A stretch of 17,174 nucleotides of DNA from Streptococcus mitis (GCA_018364455.1 JAGZLW010000039.1:1-17174), one strand, 5' to 3'; shown: positions 5,853 through 13,757, counted from the first letter of the stretch. Notes: a model not told the origin generated them from the sequence alone. A program made the numbers and translations.

Positions 5853-7940
5853 TTATTTAATCTTTTCTTCTTCGTAGTCACCCTTGCTACAAACAACCTG
5901 CTTGCCACCACCACGGACTTTTTTCTCCATGAGGAAGTTGCCACATTTTGGACAGTCACGACCAACAGGCTTGTCCCAAGAGGTAAATTCACATTCTGGA
6001 TAGCGATTGCAACCATAGAAAAGGCGGTTACGTTTGGTTTTTCGCTCAATGATCTGTCCCTGATGACAACTTGGACACTCAACACCAATCTCTTTCACGA
6101 TTGCTTGAGTATGACGGCAATCTGGGAAATTGCTACAAGCGTAGAACTTACCAAATCGACCAAGTTTAATGACCATTGGACTGCCACACACTTCACAGTC
6201 AAATCCAGCTGGTTCATCCTTGATTTGGATTTTTTCCATTTCTTCTTCAGCCTTGGCGACTTCTTTAGAAAATGGTTTGTAAAAGGCATCAATAACACGT
6301 TGCCACTGCTCTTTTCCAACCTCGACATCATCAAGCTTGCCTTCCATTTCAGCTGTAAAGGTCACGTTTACGATATCTGGGAAATATTCTACAATGAGCT
6401 TATTAACAATTTCTCCCAACTCTGTCGGTTCAAAGCGTTTGGCTACAAGACGAACATAATAACGTTTCTGAATGGTTTCAATGGTTGGTGCGTAGGTTGA
6501 CGGACGGCCAACCCCATTTTCCTCCAAGGTCTTGATCAGTGTCGCTTCAGAATAACGAGCAGGCGGTTGGGTGAAATGTTGCTCTGGTTTGCTATTAACC
6601 TGCTTAACCACATCTCCAATAACCATATCTGGTAACATCTTATTCTTATCAGAATCATTATAAATGGCAAGATAACCATCAAACTTAACCTGACTGCCAT
6701 TAGCAGCAAATTGGACCCCATTTTGAGACAATTTAACAGCCATAGTATCAAAGACAGCAGCTGTCATCTGGCTCGCTACAAAACGATTCCATATAAGGGT
6801 ATAAAGCTTGAGCTGATCCTTGTTCAGATACTTAGCAATACTTTCAGGTGTATTAAAGACACTTGACGGACGAATAGCCTCATGGGCATCCTGAGCACCT
6901 GATGCATTTTTTACCTTGCTACCATGCTTAGAGTACTTGCTACCAAAACTATCTGTAATGAAACTTGCTGCTTCATTTTGCGCTACAGGGCTGATACGAG
7001 TTGAATCGGTACGCATATAGGTAATCAAACCTTGAACACCAGAACCAATATTAATCCCTTCATAGAGCTGTTGGGCAACCATCATGGTCTTTCGAGTACG
7101 GAAATTGATTTTATTAGCCGCATCCATCTGCATAGATGAAGTGGTATAGGGTAATGGAGCATTGCGTTTGCGCTCTTTCTTATCTACCTGATCTACTGAA
7201 AAGTCTTTACTAGTCAGACGAGACAAGACTTCCTTAACCTCATCATTACTAGTCAGTTTCATCTTTTTGCCATCTACTCCATAGAAAGCAGCCTGGAATT
7301 GTTTGGTTCCCTTTTTAAAGACAGCATCAATTGTCCAGTATTCTTCTGGCTGGAAAGCATTGATTTCATTTTCACGGTCAATGATGAGTTTAAGGGCAAT
7401 GGACTGTACGCGCCCTGCTGATAAGCCCTTCTTGACCTTCTTCCACAAAATAGGCGAAATCGAATAGCCTACCAAGCGGTCTAGGACACGACGAGCCTGT
7501 TGGGCATCGACCAAGTCCATATCAATCTTGCGAGGTTCTTTAAAAGCATTTTTGACCGCATCCTTAGTGATTTCATTGAAGACCACACGGTTGGCATCAT
7601 TTTCATCTAAATTGAGAATATGAGCCAAATGCCAAGAAATCGCTTCTCCTTCACGGTCCGGGTCACTCGCCAGAAAGACTTTATTAGCTTTTTTAGCTTC
7701 TTTTTTCAAGTCATTGATGAGAGGACCTTTTCCTCGAATATTGATATATTGCGGTTCATAATTATTTTCAATATCGACGGACATACTGGATTTCTTCAAA
7801 TCACGGATATGCCCGACACTGGCTAAAACCTTGTAGTTTCTGCCTAGATATTTTTCAATCGTCTTAGCCTTAGCAGGCGACTCCACGATTACTAGATTTT
7901 TTTTAACTATTGATTTTTTCTTTTTTGTTGCCGTAGCCAC
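5853..7940 (-). CDS. topA: DNA topoisomerase I
   Basis: This type IA topoisomerase relaxes negative supercoils. I place the start at the GTG at 7940 (MATATKKKKS..., 695 residues), because AAAAGG lies nine bases upstream and the alternative TTG at 7958 overlaps that SD. The TOPRIM domain has Glu20 (VIVESPAKAKT) and the acidic triad D93-D95-E97 (SDPDREGEAIS). The catalytic Tyr308 lies in ITYMRTDSTRIS. The C-terminus holds zinc-finger modules: two with four Cys (CEVC...C...C and CPSC...C...C) and a third, CPKC...C, that lacks the last Cys. A consensus promoter precedes the gene and a terminator follows it, so it is a single-gene unit. Confidence 0.97.
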   Translation of the reverse strand: MATATKKKKSIVKKNLVIVESPAKAKTIEKYLGRNYKVLASVGHIRDLKKSSMSVDIENNYEPQYINIRGKGPLINDLKKEAKKANKVFLASDPDREGEAISWHLAHILNLDENDANRVVFNEITKDAVKNAFKEPRKIDMDLVDAQQARRVLDRLVGYSISPILWKKVKKGLSAGRVQSIALKLIIDRENEINAFQPEEYWTIDAVFKKGTKQFQAAFYGVDGKKMKLTSNDEVKEVLSRLTSKDFSVDQVDKKERKRNAPLPYTTSSMQMDAANKINFRTRKTMMVAQQLYEGINIGSGVQGLITYMRTDSTRISPVAQNEAASFITDSFGSKYSKHGSKVKNASGAQDAHEAIRPSSVFNTPESIAKYLNKDQLKLYTLIWNRFVASQMTAAVFDTMAVKLSQNGVQFAANGSQVKFDGYLAIYNDSDKNKMLPDMVIGDVVKQVNSKPEQHFTQPPARYSEATLIKTLEENGVGRPSTYAPTIETIQKRYYVRLVAKRFEPTELGEIVNKLIVEYFPDIVNVTFTAEMEGKLDDVEVGKEQWQRVIDAFYKPFSKEVAKAEEEMEKIQIKDEPAGFDCEVCGSPMVIKLGRFGKFYACSNFPDCRHTQAIVKEIGVECPSCHQGQIIERKTKRNRLFYGCNRYPECEFTSWDKPVGRDCPKCGNFLMEKKVRGGGKQVVCSKGDYEEEKIK

Positions 7941-7975
7941 AGTATCACACCTTTTCAAAGTAATAAACTTTATAA

Positions 7976-8004
7976 AGTGTAAACCATTTTGCCATAACTG
8001 TCAA
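7976..8004 (-). promoter_or_regulatory. topA promoter
   Basis: On the minus strand -35 TTGACA (7999-8004), a 17-base spacer and -10 TACACT (7976-7981) are found, about 36 bases upstream of the GTG start. Bases 7941-8059 hold nothing else that I recognise. Confidence 0.8.
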
Positions 8005-8059
8005 GACTTAGCTCCTATATATAGAAGAAAAGTTCATCTAGTAAGCGAAATTTCGTCTT

Positions 8060-8210
8060 ATACTCAATGAAAATCAAAGAGCAAACTAGGAAACTAACCG
8101 CAGGTTGCTCAAAGCACTGCTTTGAGGTTGCAGATGAGACTGACGAAGTCAGTAACCATACCTATAGCAAGGTGATGCTGACGTGGTTTGAAGAGATTTT
8201 CGAAGAGTAT
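8060..8210 (-). repeat. BOX element (boxA-boxB-boxC)
   Basis: Read on the minus strand it begins ATACTCTTCGAAAATC, runs through CAAACCACGTCAGC, and ends with GATTTTCATTGAGTAT, the known ends of pneumococcal BOX. The middle carries the ACTGAC-GAA-GTCAGT and CTCAAAG-CACTG-CTTTGAG stem-loops, consistent with one boxB between boxA and boxC. It spans about 151 bases and fills the dprA-topA gap. Its boxA end shares one base with the dprA stop codon. Confidence 0.95.
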
Positions 8211-9058
8211 TAAAATTCAAATTCTGCAAGAACATCCTGCCCACTGGTGACCAATTTTGCCCCTTCTTGAATCAAATGATGGCAACCGTCTGATAGTCCA
8301 TCTAAAATACTACCAGGAATAGCAAAAACATCGCGCCCTTCTTCCATCGCTCTCTCACAGGTAATGAGACTACCTGAGCGCATCTTAGCCTCTGCTACAA
8401 TCACACCTCGACAAAGTCCAGCAATGATGCGATTACGGGCAGGAAAATGAAATTTTAGAGGTTGTTCGCCAGGTCCATACTCACTGAGAACCAGATGATC
8501 ATTGCCGATGTAGTCTTGCAAACGTTTATTGGCTTTAGGATAAAACACATCCAGTCCTGTTCCAATCACTGCAATGGTTTTTCCGCCATTCTGAAGAGCT
8601 GCCATATGAGCTGCTGTATCAATCCCCTTGGCTAATCCACTGACGATAACCAGTTCATTTTCCAAGCTATGAATGACTTTTTCAACTGACTTAGCTCCCT
8701 GTTTGCTACAAGCACGACTTCCTACGACTGCTACCTTAGGGAATTTCAAGAGATCAAGATTTCCCTTGTAAAATAAAAGTACAGGCGCATCATATATTTC
8801 ACTCAAATCCCAAGGATAACAGTCATCTAAAATGGAGAAAGATGGAAATTTTTGAAACTCCTTCTCCAAATGCGCATCGTCTATCTGAAAATAACGTTCC
8901 ATAAAAACAGCTGGATTTCTGCAACCTGAAATTTCTGCAATATCACCTAACAACAGTTCTTGATCAACATTTTCACCGTATTCTAGAACGTTCAAAATCT
9001 GTTGATTGGTCAAACCTGATTTTTTTAACTTATAGATTTCATAGTTTGTGATTTTCAT
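8210..9058 (-). CDS. dprA: DNA processing protein A (competence RecA loader)
   Basis: DprA binds incoming single-stranded DNA during transformation and loads RecA. In pneumococcus it also helps shut off competence by binding phosphorylated ComE. I choose the ATG at 9058 (MKITNYEIYK, 282 residues), because GGAG lies six bases upstream, whereas the ATG at 9070 has a poor SD. The N-terminal SAM-like domain (residues 1 to about 80) precedes an extended Rossmann fold. Motifs include VAVVGSRACSKQGAKS, VSGLAKGIDTAAH, GTGLDVFYPKAN, FPARNRIIAGL, and EAKMRSGSLITCERAMEEGRD (given in parts). A SigX box lies upstream. The stop codon meets the BOX element. Confidence 0.97.
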   Translation of the reverse strand: MKITNYEIYKLKKSGLTNQQILNVLEYGENVDQELLLGDIAEISGCRNPAVFMERYFQIDDAHLEKEFQKFPSFSILDDCYPWDLSEIYDAPVLLFYKGNLDLLKFPKVAVVGSRACSKQGAKSVEKVIHSLENELVIVSGLAKGIDTAAHMAALQNGGKTIAVIGTGLDVFYPKANKRLQDYIGNDHLVLSEYGPGEQPLKFHFPARNRIIAGLCRGVIVAEAKMRSGSLITCERAMEEGRDVFAIPGSILDGLSDGCHHLIQEGAKLVTSGQDVLAEFEF

Positions 9059-9091
9059 AAATATCTCCATTTCTTTTTCTAGTCATCTATT

Positions 9092-9099
9092 TATTCGTA
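9092..9099 (-). promoter_or_regulatory. SigX (ComX) com-box of dprA
   Basis: The minus strand reads TTACGAATAA, containing TACGAATA, the com-box of late competence promoters. It lies 33 bases upstream of the dprA ATG. This fits dprA as a late competence gene transcribed with the alternative sigma factor ComX. Confidence 0.88.
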
Positions 9100-9107
9100 A
9101 AAAAATC

Positions 9108-9139
9108 AAAAAAACATCCGACTATTTTAGCCAGATGTT
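9108..9139 (-). terminator. lic1 operon terminator
   Basis: On the minus strand AACATCTGGCTA, loop AAA, TAGTCGGATGTT forms a 12-bp stem with two G-T pairs, followed by seven T counting the end of the stem. It lies eight bases after the licC stop and isolates dprA from lic1. Confidence 0.9.
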
Positions 9140-9146
9140 GGAATCT

Positions 9147-9836
9147 TTAATTTTCGTTTTTAAGAATTTCTTCTAATTTATGATAGTCTTGGACACTATC
9201 AATCTCATAGATGCTATTGCCTTCTAGTTCTTCAACATAGACATCTAGCTCTTTGATGTTATCCTTAACCATATTGTCCCAGTAGAGATCAACAAATTCG
9301 CCACTTGCATAAGCCTTATCGATAAAGCTGACAATCTTTTCTGCAGTTGGAGCATCCCAGAAGGATACACCACTAAGGATGCGACCTGCCTTACTATCAA
9401 CAGTAATATCTTGAACCTTGTAGTCATCTCCATAGACCAAGAACCATTCGTTGGTACAATCTTCACGATAAACACTAAAATAAGTCGAACGTGTCAAATC
9501 ATTGCGGAACATATTTTTGAAGAGATAATTATCGGCATCAATAACATAGCTGTTGGCCAATTCTTCTTTTACAAGATAGAGAGAGTAAAAGTTATTGTAG
9601 TCAGCGTATTTATCATTGAAAACGAGGCGAACACCGTATTTCTCTTTCAAGTAATCGAATTGTTCTTTAAGATAACCGACAATGATGATGATATCATGGA
9701 TTCCCTTTTCTTTGAGAAACTCAATTTGGTATTCAATCAAAGGTTTTTGATTAACCTGAACCAAGGCTTTAGGGGTATTTTCAGTCATAGGACGCAAGCG
9801 AGTTCCCAATCCTGCTGCTAAGATAATGGCTTTCAC
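9147..9836 (-). CDS. licC: Choline-phosphate cytidylyltransferase
   Basis: LicC joins CTP and phosphocholine to CDP-choline, the donor for teichoic acid decoration. The protein has 229 residues with a nucleotidyltransferase fold. The N-terminal AAGLGTRLRPMTENTPKAL holds the nucleotide-binding loop and Lys23. The acidic pair D100/D102 in VIDADNYLF is the probable Mg site. WDNMVKD near residue 190 carries another expected metal Asp. The start is GTG, with GGAG six bases upstream and just after the licB stop. It is the last gene of lic1 and a strong terminator follows. Confidence 0.96.
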   Translation of the reverse strand: MKAIILAAGLGTRLRPMTENTPKALVQVNQKPLIEYQIEFLKEKGIHDIIIIVGYLKEQFDYLKEKYGVRLVFNDKYADYNNFYSLYLVKEELANSYVIDADNYLFKNMFRNDLTRSTYFSVYREDCTNEWFLVYGDDYKVQDITVDSKAGRILSGVSFWDAPTAEKIVSFIDKAYASGEFVDLYWDNMVKDNIKELDVYVEELEGNSIYEIDSVQDYHKLEEILKNEN

Positions 9837-9847
9837 ACGAATCTCCT

Positions 9848-10726
9848 TTATTCTTTAATAATAATATAAACTCCAGCAATGACGACAAGTGACGTAATAA
9901 TTGTCAGCATATCTAGCGGTGCACCCAAGAAAACAACTGCAAACAAGACAGTCCAAACTACATAACTCACGTTCAAGCCTGTAGCCTTGGCTGGTTGCAA
10001 GCGATTGATAGCGATATAATAAGCCAAGTAGGAAATCATATCAAAGGCTGCAAAGACAATCATGAGACCTAGCAATTGTCCATTGGCCACTTCTGCAAAT
10101 GACTGATGAGAGAAGAGCACAATCACAAGATAGGACAAGAATGAAGTCACTTGACGGATTAAGAGGGCTTCGATTTCACTCAATTCACTTTCCATGGCAA
10201 AAGAGCTAAGAACACTCTCACTTCCCCATGCAATAGCACAAACTAAAGCACAAAGAATCCCAATGTAGAAGGAATTGACCTGTTCAACCTTATAGGTCTG
10301 AGCAATAATCCCTCCAATAATCAAGACAATCCCAAACACAGTATTTTTCGAAATCTTGTGCTTCAAAAAGAAGAAAGCCAATAAAACTGAAATCGCAGGA
10401 TAAATAGCCGATACAGATGAAGCTAAGGAACTTCCGATATACTTAACCGCATAAAGATTGGCCTGCATACCGATAGGGCCTGCTAGCAAGGCTCCGATGA
10501 TAACACTAACATTGCGAATATTTAAGAAAATTGAGAGACGAACTTTTCCTTCTTTTACCAAGAGAAAAGCTAGTAAGATAAAGATACTCAAGAAATCGTG
10601 AGCAGCGGCCACCACAAAGGGCGACAAATCTGTAAAAATCGAAAAGATATAAGCACTAATCGTTAGACCTAAACCCCAGAAAATACCTGAGAGTAGACCA
10701 AAAGAAACTCCATTTTTATTTTTCAT
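9848..10726 (-). CDS. licB: Choline transporter, DMT superfamily
   Basis: LicB is the choline uptake protein of the lic1 locus, working with LicA, which traps choline as phosphocholine. I choose the ATG at 10726 (MKNKNGVSFG, 292 residues), because GGAGG lies five bases upstream. The ATG at 10738 lies before that SD. About ten hydrophobic segments span the whole length, with two EamA-like halves; the second half begins near residue 155. Typical segments are GLLSGIFWGLGLTISAY and LQPAKATGLNVSYVVW. The licA stop overlaps the start of this gene by about 11 bases, so the two are probably translated in a coupled way. Confidence 0.95.
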   Translation of the reverse strand: MKNKNGVSFGLLSGIFWGLGLTISAYIFSIFTDLSPFVVAAAHDFLSIFILLAFLLVKEGKVRLSIFLNIRNVSVIIGALLAGPIGMQANLYAVKYIGSSLASSVSAIYPAISVLLAFFFLKHKISKNTVFGIVLIIGGIIAQTYKVEQVNSFYIGILCALVCAIAWGSESVLSSFAMESELSEIEALLIRQVTSFLSYLVIVLFSHQSFAEVANGQLLGLMIVFAAFDMISYLAYYIAINRLQPAKATGLNVSYVVWTVLFAVVFLGAPLDMLTIITSLVVIAGVYIIIKE

Positions 10727-11585
10727 CTGAACCTCCATAATATGACAAACCTTTAACAGCTCTTTGGTAACGACTCACACCATAGTCACCAAAATCTGCA
10801 CCTTGCTCTTCTTTGTAGACTGTCCATAGACTCCAAATAGCATCTTGCAAAATTTTATAGATTGCAATCTTTTCACGAGAGACAGGTGTTTGCTCACTCT
10901 CATAGTGAGACAAGAAGTCTTCTTCCTCTTGACGAGTGAATTCAGACTCTAAAAAGAGGGCAGCCAAATCCCACATTGGATCGTTCATTGATGAATATTC
11001 CCAGTCAATCAGATAAAGTCGTCCTTGTGGTGACTCGATAAAGTTTTCAGGCACCAAATCGATATGACAAGATTTTCTGTCAACACCTAAGTCAGCCAGT
11101 CTTTTCTCTAAGGAGAAGACTTCTTCTCGAACAGCTTCATAGTTGACATAAGGGATTTTCGCTTCAATCAAGGATTCGTATTTTTTGATTTCTTCAAAAG
11201 GAGCAAATTCTCCCCTTAATTCCTTACCAGAAGCATGAATCGTTTGTAATATTGGAGCAATTTTATCAAATTTGGTCTTGATTGACGTTGAATCAAGCGT
11301 AATCGCAGATTCGATATACTCATTTACTTTGATACCAGCTTCAATATCAAAAAGATAATTTTTTACATCTAGGTCTAAATCCTTTAGCAGTTCAAGATTG
11401 TACTTTTCATCTTGACGATTGATAAGCTTTTCTGTCCCTTTACCAAAGAATTTAACAATGTATTGCTTATTTGTTGTTTTGACCAAATAGTTTTGATTGG
11501 TCATTCCCCCCAATTGTTCAACACTGAGGACTTCCTCTTCTTGACTAAGTAGGGAAGAAATTTTCTCTTTAATGATTTTCTCCAC
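10716..11585 (-). CDS. licA: Choline kinase
   Basis: LicA phosphorylates choline with ATP in the cytoplasm, the first step of choline activation. The protein has 289 residues and belongs to the aminoglycoside phosphotransferase/choline kinase fold. QLGGMTNQNYLVK is the N-terminal loop. HIDLVPEN (His174, Asp176, Asn181) is the catalytic Brenner motif, and IDWEY (Asp194) is the metal motif. The start is GTG with GGAGG six bases upstream in the 16-base gap after tarJ. Its end overlaps licB. The gene is intact. Confidence 0.97.
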   Translation of the reverse strand: MEKIIKEKISSLLSQEEEVLSVEQLGGMTNQNYLVKTTNKQYIVKFFGKGTEKLINRQDEKYNLELLKDLDLDVKNYLFDIEAGIKVNEYIESAITLDSTSIKTKFDKIAPILQTIHASGKELRGEFAPFEEIKKYESLIEAKIPYVNYEAVREEVFSLEKRLADLGVDRKSCHIDLVPENFIESPQGRLYLIDWEYSSMNDPMWDLAALFLESEFTRQEEEDFLSHYESEQTPVSREKIAIYKILQDAIWSLWTVYKEEQGADFGDYGVSRYQRAVKGLSYYGGSDEK

Positions 11586-11601
11586 AATTAACCTCCAGCA
11601 C

Positions 11602-12624
11602 CTATACTTCCCATTTAAACACAGTTTTAAATGCTGTATTTAAATCGGTCGCAAAGACACGGTGAATATCTTTAATTTCTCTTACAGGTTCTTCTAGATA
11701 AAGGATATTTTTAAGACGATTGGCAAATTTCTTGACTTCCATCATTTGGATTGCATTTTCAAAATCAATGCGACCAGAACGAGAGGAACCAACCAAGAGC
11801 AAGCCTTTTTCTAAGGCATCGCGTGTATTGAGATTGACTTTATACTCGCTAACACCCATCATGAGAATCGTTCCCTGAGGACGAATATAGCGAATCAAGT
11901 CATTAATGGCTGGTCCAGTACCATCACCACCACAACACTCAAAAGCATGGTCAAAGGTCAAATCTTCAGGAATATTATCAGTAATATGGCATTCTTTGGC
12001 AAATGAGAAAAGTTCCAATTTTTCCCAATGACGACCAATAACCACAATCTCTGCTTCTGGCAAAGTATAGTTGATAATATTGGCAACCACAAATGCTAAA
12101 CTGCCATCTCCGATAACAGCGATTCGGTCCCGCTTGCTATGAGCAAGGGTCAATAGACGATTCATAGCGTGCATGCCGACACTGACAAACTCTGTAATCG
12201 CTGCGACCGTGTCTTCAATGGCATCATAAGCCACCACACGGTCTTTAGGGAGAGAAACAAACTCTCTCATAAAGCCATCAAAACCACTAGACAAGAAATG
12301 GGTCCCTGTCATGTAGTTCTCATAGAATTCTTCATCACTCTGCATAGGAGGCTGGTTTGGAATCATGACAACTTTTTGACCAACCTCATAGGTTCCCGTC
12401 GGGTCAGAAATAACGGTTCCACATGACTCGTGAATCATTGCCATTGGAAGCTTTTTGTTCAAAATCTTGGGATCACGTTTCCCTTGGTAGTAACGCTGAT
12501 CCGCATGACAGACCGCCATGTAGTTGGGACGGATAAGGATATGATTTTCTTGGTCAATAGCCTCTTCCTGATATTTGACATTGATAAACTTAGGCTTAGT
12601 TAGTTGATAAATTTGATTAATCAT
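11602..12624 (-). CDS. tarJ: Ribulose-5-phosphate reductase (alcohol dehydrogenase family)
   Basis: TarJ reduces ribulose 5-phosphate to ribitol 5-phosphate with NADPH, supplying TarI. I choose the ATG at 12624 (MINQIYQLTK, 340 residues), four bases after the tarI stop. A TTG at 12642 is in frame but overlaps the tarI end. The SD is weak (GAAAG). The protein is of the zinc-dependent medium-chain dehydrogenase type: Cys39-His40 in YMAVCHADQRY is a zinc-ligand region, HESCG follows near residue 70, and a Rossmann segment IAVIGDGSLAFVVANI lies near residue 170. Ribitol phosphate is part of the pneumococcal teichoic acid repeat. Confidence 0.92.
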   Translation of the reverse strand: MINQIYQLTKPKFINVKYQEEAIDQENHILIRPNYMAVCHADQRYYQGKRDPKILNKKLPMAMIHESCGTVISDPTGTYEVGQKVVMIPNQPPMQSDEEFYENYMTGTHFLSSGFDGFMREFVSLPKDRVVAYDAIEDTVAAITEFVSVGMHAMNRLLTLAHSKRDRIAVIGDGSLAFVVANIINYTLPEAEIVVIGRHWEKLELFSFAKECHITDNIPEDLTFDHAFECCGGDGTGPAINDLIRYIRPQGTILMMGVSEYKVNLNTRDALEKGLLLVGSSRSGRIDFENAIQMMEVKKFANRLKNILYLEEPVREIKDIHRVFATDLNTAFKTVFKWEV

Positions 12625-12628
12625 TTTA

Positions 12629-13336
12629 CTAGTCTTTCTCAATCATACTTTTTGCAATCTTCAAATCTGTTACGGTTGTAATCTTCAGATTTGAGTATTC
12701 ACCCTTGGCCAAGGCTACATCTTTTCCTTTAATGACAAAGATTTTACATGCATCTGTCAAGATTTCCTTCTCTTCAGCAGAGAGAGAACCGTAAAGATCC
12801 ATGAAGTCCTTGCAACGGAATGTTTGAGGTGTTTGTCCTTGATAAAGGTGAGCACGATTTGGAATATCTGTAATGAATTGACCATTGGTACTTTCAACGA
12901 TAGTATCAACCGCTTCTACCACTGTATCCACTGCGTCATGATTTTGGGCAAGTTGGATATTGTCCTGAATCATGCGAAGTGTAATAAATGGACGAACAGA
13001 ATCGTGGGTAACAATGATATCCTCTGGATTAAGCGGACGATAAGCATCAATGGCTTCAATGATTTTCTCAATACTTGTATTGCGGTCAGCACCACCTTTT
13101 GTAATGATGATACGTTCCTTATGAAGAGGAAGATATTTATCTACAAGATCTTCTGCATGAGAAACCCAGTCTCCATGAACCCCAACTACAATTTTTTCAA
13201 TACTTGGTTCCAAGACAAATTTTTCAATTGTATGAATCAAAATAGGTCGATCACCTAGCTCTAAAAATTGTTTTGGCAAGTTACTGATTCCCATGCGTGT
13301 GCCAGTTCCACCAGCAAGAATTCCTGCATAAATCAT
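12629..13336 (-). CDS. tarI: CDP-ribitol pyrophosphorylase (IspD family)
   Basis: TarI makes CDP-ribitol from CTP and ribitol 5-phosphate for teichoic acid chains. The protein has 235 residues of the IspD-like cytidylyltransferase family. The nucleotide loop is LAGGTGTRMGISNLPKQFL near the N-terminus. HDSVRPF (about residues 110-116) and TDIPNRAHLYQGQTPQTF are typical. IspD itself acts on methylerythritol phosphate, but the neighbouring tarJ points to ribitol. The ATG has SD AAAGGAG ten bases upstream. It is the first gene of lic1. Confidence 0.94.
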   Translation of the reverse strand: MIYAGILAGGTGTRMGISNLPKQFLELGDRPILIHTIEKFVLEPSIEKIVVGVHGDWVSHAEDLVDKYLPLHKERIIITKGGADRNTSIEKIIEAIDAYRPLNPEDIIVTHDSVRPFITLRMIQDNIQLAQNHDAVDTVVEAVDTIVESTNGQFITDIPNRAHLYQGQTPQTFRCKDFMDLYGSLSAEEKEILTDACKIFVIKGKDVALAKGEYSNLKITTVTDLKIAKSMIEKD

Positions 13337-13377
13337 CTATTTTCTCCTTTGTCTTACTAAAAAAACTTATTCTCTCT

Positions 13378-13406
13378 ATTATACCACAATCTAGTCCTAT
13401 CATGAA
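13378..13406 (-). promoter_or_regulatory. Proximal lic1 promoter
   Basis: On the minus strand a consensus extended -10, TGGTATAAT (TATAAT at 13378-13383), has a weak -35 TTCATG at 17 bases (13401-13406). It would start transcription near 13371, 35 bases before tarI. Confidence 0.7.
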
Positions 13407-13418
13407 AGAAATACCGAC

Positions 13419-13440
13419 CCTCCCGTTCTAGAATAGGAGG
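13419..13440. repeat. Inverted repeat upstream of the proximal lic1 promoter
   Basis: CCTCC and GGAGG flank the perfect 8-base palindrome TTCTAGAA. The whole 22 bases are self-complementary except one C-A mismatch and one G-T pair. It sits about 13 bases upstream of the proximal -35. It could be an operator or an RNA stem in the transcript from the distal promoter. No regulator is recognised. Confidence 0.55.
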
Positions 13441-13472
13441 ATTAAGCAGTTCTATTATTCAAAGAAACTAGT

Positions 13473-13520
13473 CCATTTCTAGTAATGACTAGGAATTCTG
13501 TAGTCATTACCAATAAATGG
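13473..13520. repeat. 48-base interrupted palindrome in the lic1 leader
   Basis: GTAATGACTA and TAGTCATTAC form a perfect 10-bp inverted repeat around a 9-base centre. Outside it CCATTT and AAATGG pair again across internal loops of three and four bases. No T-run follows on either strand, so it is not a terminator. It would fold near the 5' end of an RNA from the distal, CiaR-linked promoter. Confidence 0.7.
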
Positions 13521-13545
13521 CTGTGAAATTTTAGAGTTCTCCAGA

Positions 13546-13575
13546 ATAATATAATTTCCTTAAAGAAAACTTAAA
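13546..13575 (-). promoter_or_regulatory. Distal lic1 promoter with CiaR direct repeat
   Basis: On the minus strand TTTAAG-TTTTC-TTTAAG (13559-13575) exactly matches the CiaR consensus TTTAAG-N5-TTTAAG. A -10 candidate (TATATT or TATTAT, within 13546-13553) follows directly; the first TTTAAG may act as the -35. lic is a known CiaR target in pneumococcus. Transcription would run to tarI with a leader of about 200 bases. Confidence 0.85.
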
Positions 13576-13610
13576 ATTAAGCTTTGAAACTTCAAAGTGA
13601 TTACTTGACT

Positions 13611-13716
13611 TATACTCAATGAAAATCAAAAAGCAAACTAGGAAGCTAGCCGTAAGCTGTACTTGAGTACGGTAAGGCGACGCTGACGTGGTTTGAATTT
13701 GATTTTCGAAGAGTAT
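13611..13716 (-). repeat. BOX element lacking boxB (boxA-boxC)
   Basis: The minus strand begins ATACTCTTCGAAAATC, continues with CACGTCAGCGTCGCC, and ends GATTTTCATTGAGTATA. At about 106 bases it matches boxA plus boxC without boxB. It lies between the CiaR-linked lic1 promoter and the tacF promoter. Confidence 0.93.
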
Positions 13717-13751
13717 TACTGCCCTTCATTTCTTATTAGCTGACTTTATGA

Positions 13752-13757
13752 TATAAT
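13752..13757 (+). promoter_or_regulatory. tacF extended -10 promoter
   Basis: TGATATAAT is a consensus extended -10, with TATAAT at 13752-13757. No strong -35 is seen at 16-18 bases (TTTCTT region). It lies 19 bases before the ATG and 36 bases after the BOX element. Confidence 0.75.

Noticed and set aside
12169..12426. Plus-strand frame within tarJ
   Set aside because: Antisense shadow of an intact, recognised gene; low-complexity translation with no family features.
12624..12642. TTG start for a longer TarJ
   Set aside because: It overlaps the tarI end; the ATG at 12624 gives the usual length and N-terminus.
13473..13520. Palindrome as a terminator or small mobile repeat
   Set aside because: No T-run on either side, and neither ends nor target duplication of a known pneumococcal repeat are visible.
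13550..13555. Plus-strand TATAAT as a second tacF promoter
   Set aside because: It overlaps the minus-strand CiaR-linked -10, has no -35, and would give a leader running through the BOX; most likely a coincidence of AT-rich symmetry.
13561..13610. Possible small gene between lic1 and tacF
   Set aside because: No start codon with SD and no open frame of useful length; only the CiaR repeat and a short palindrome.
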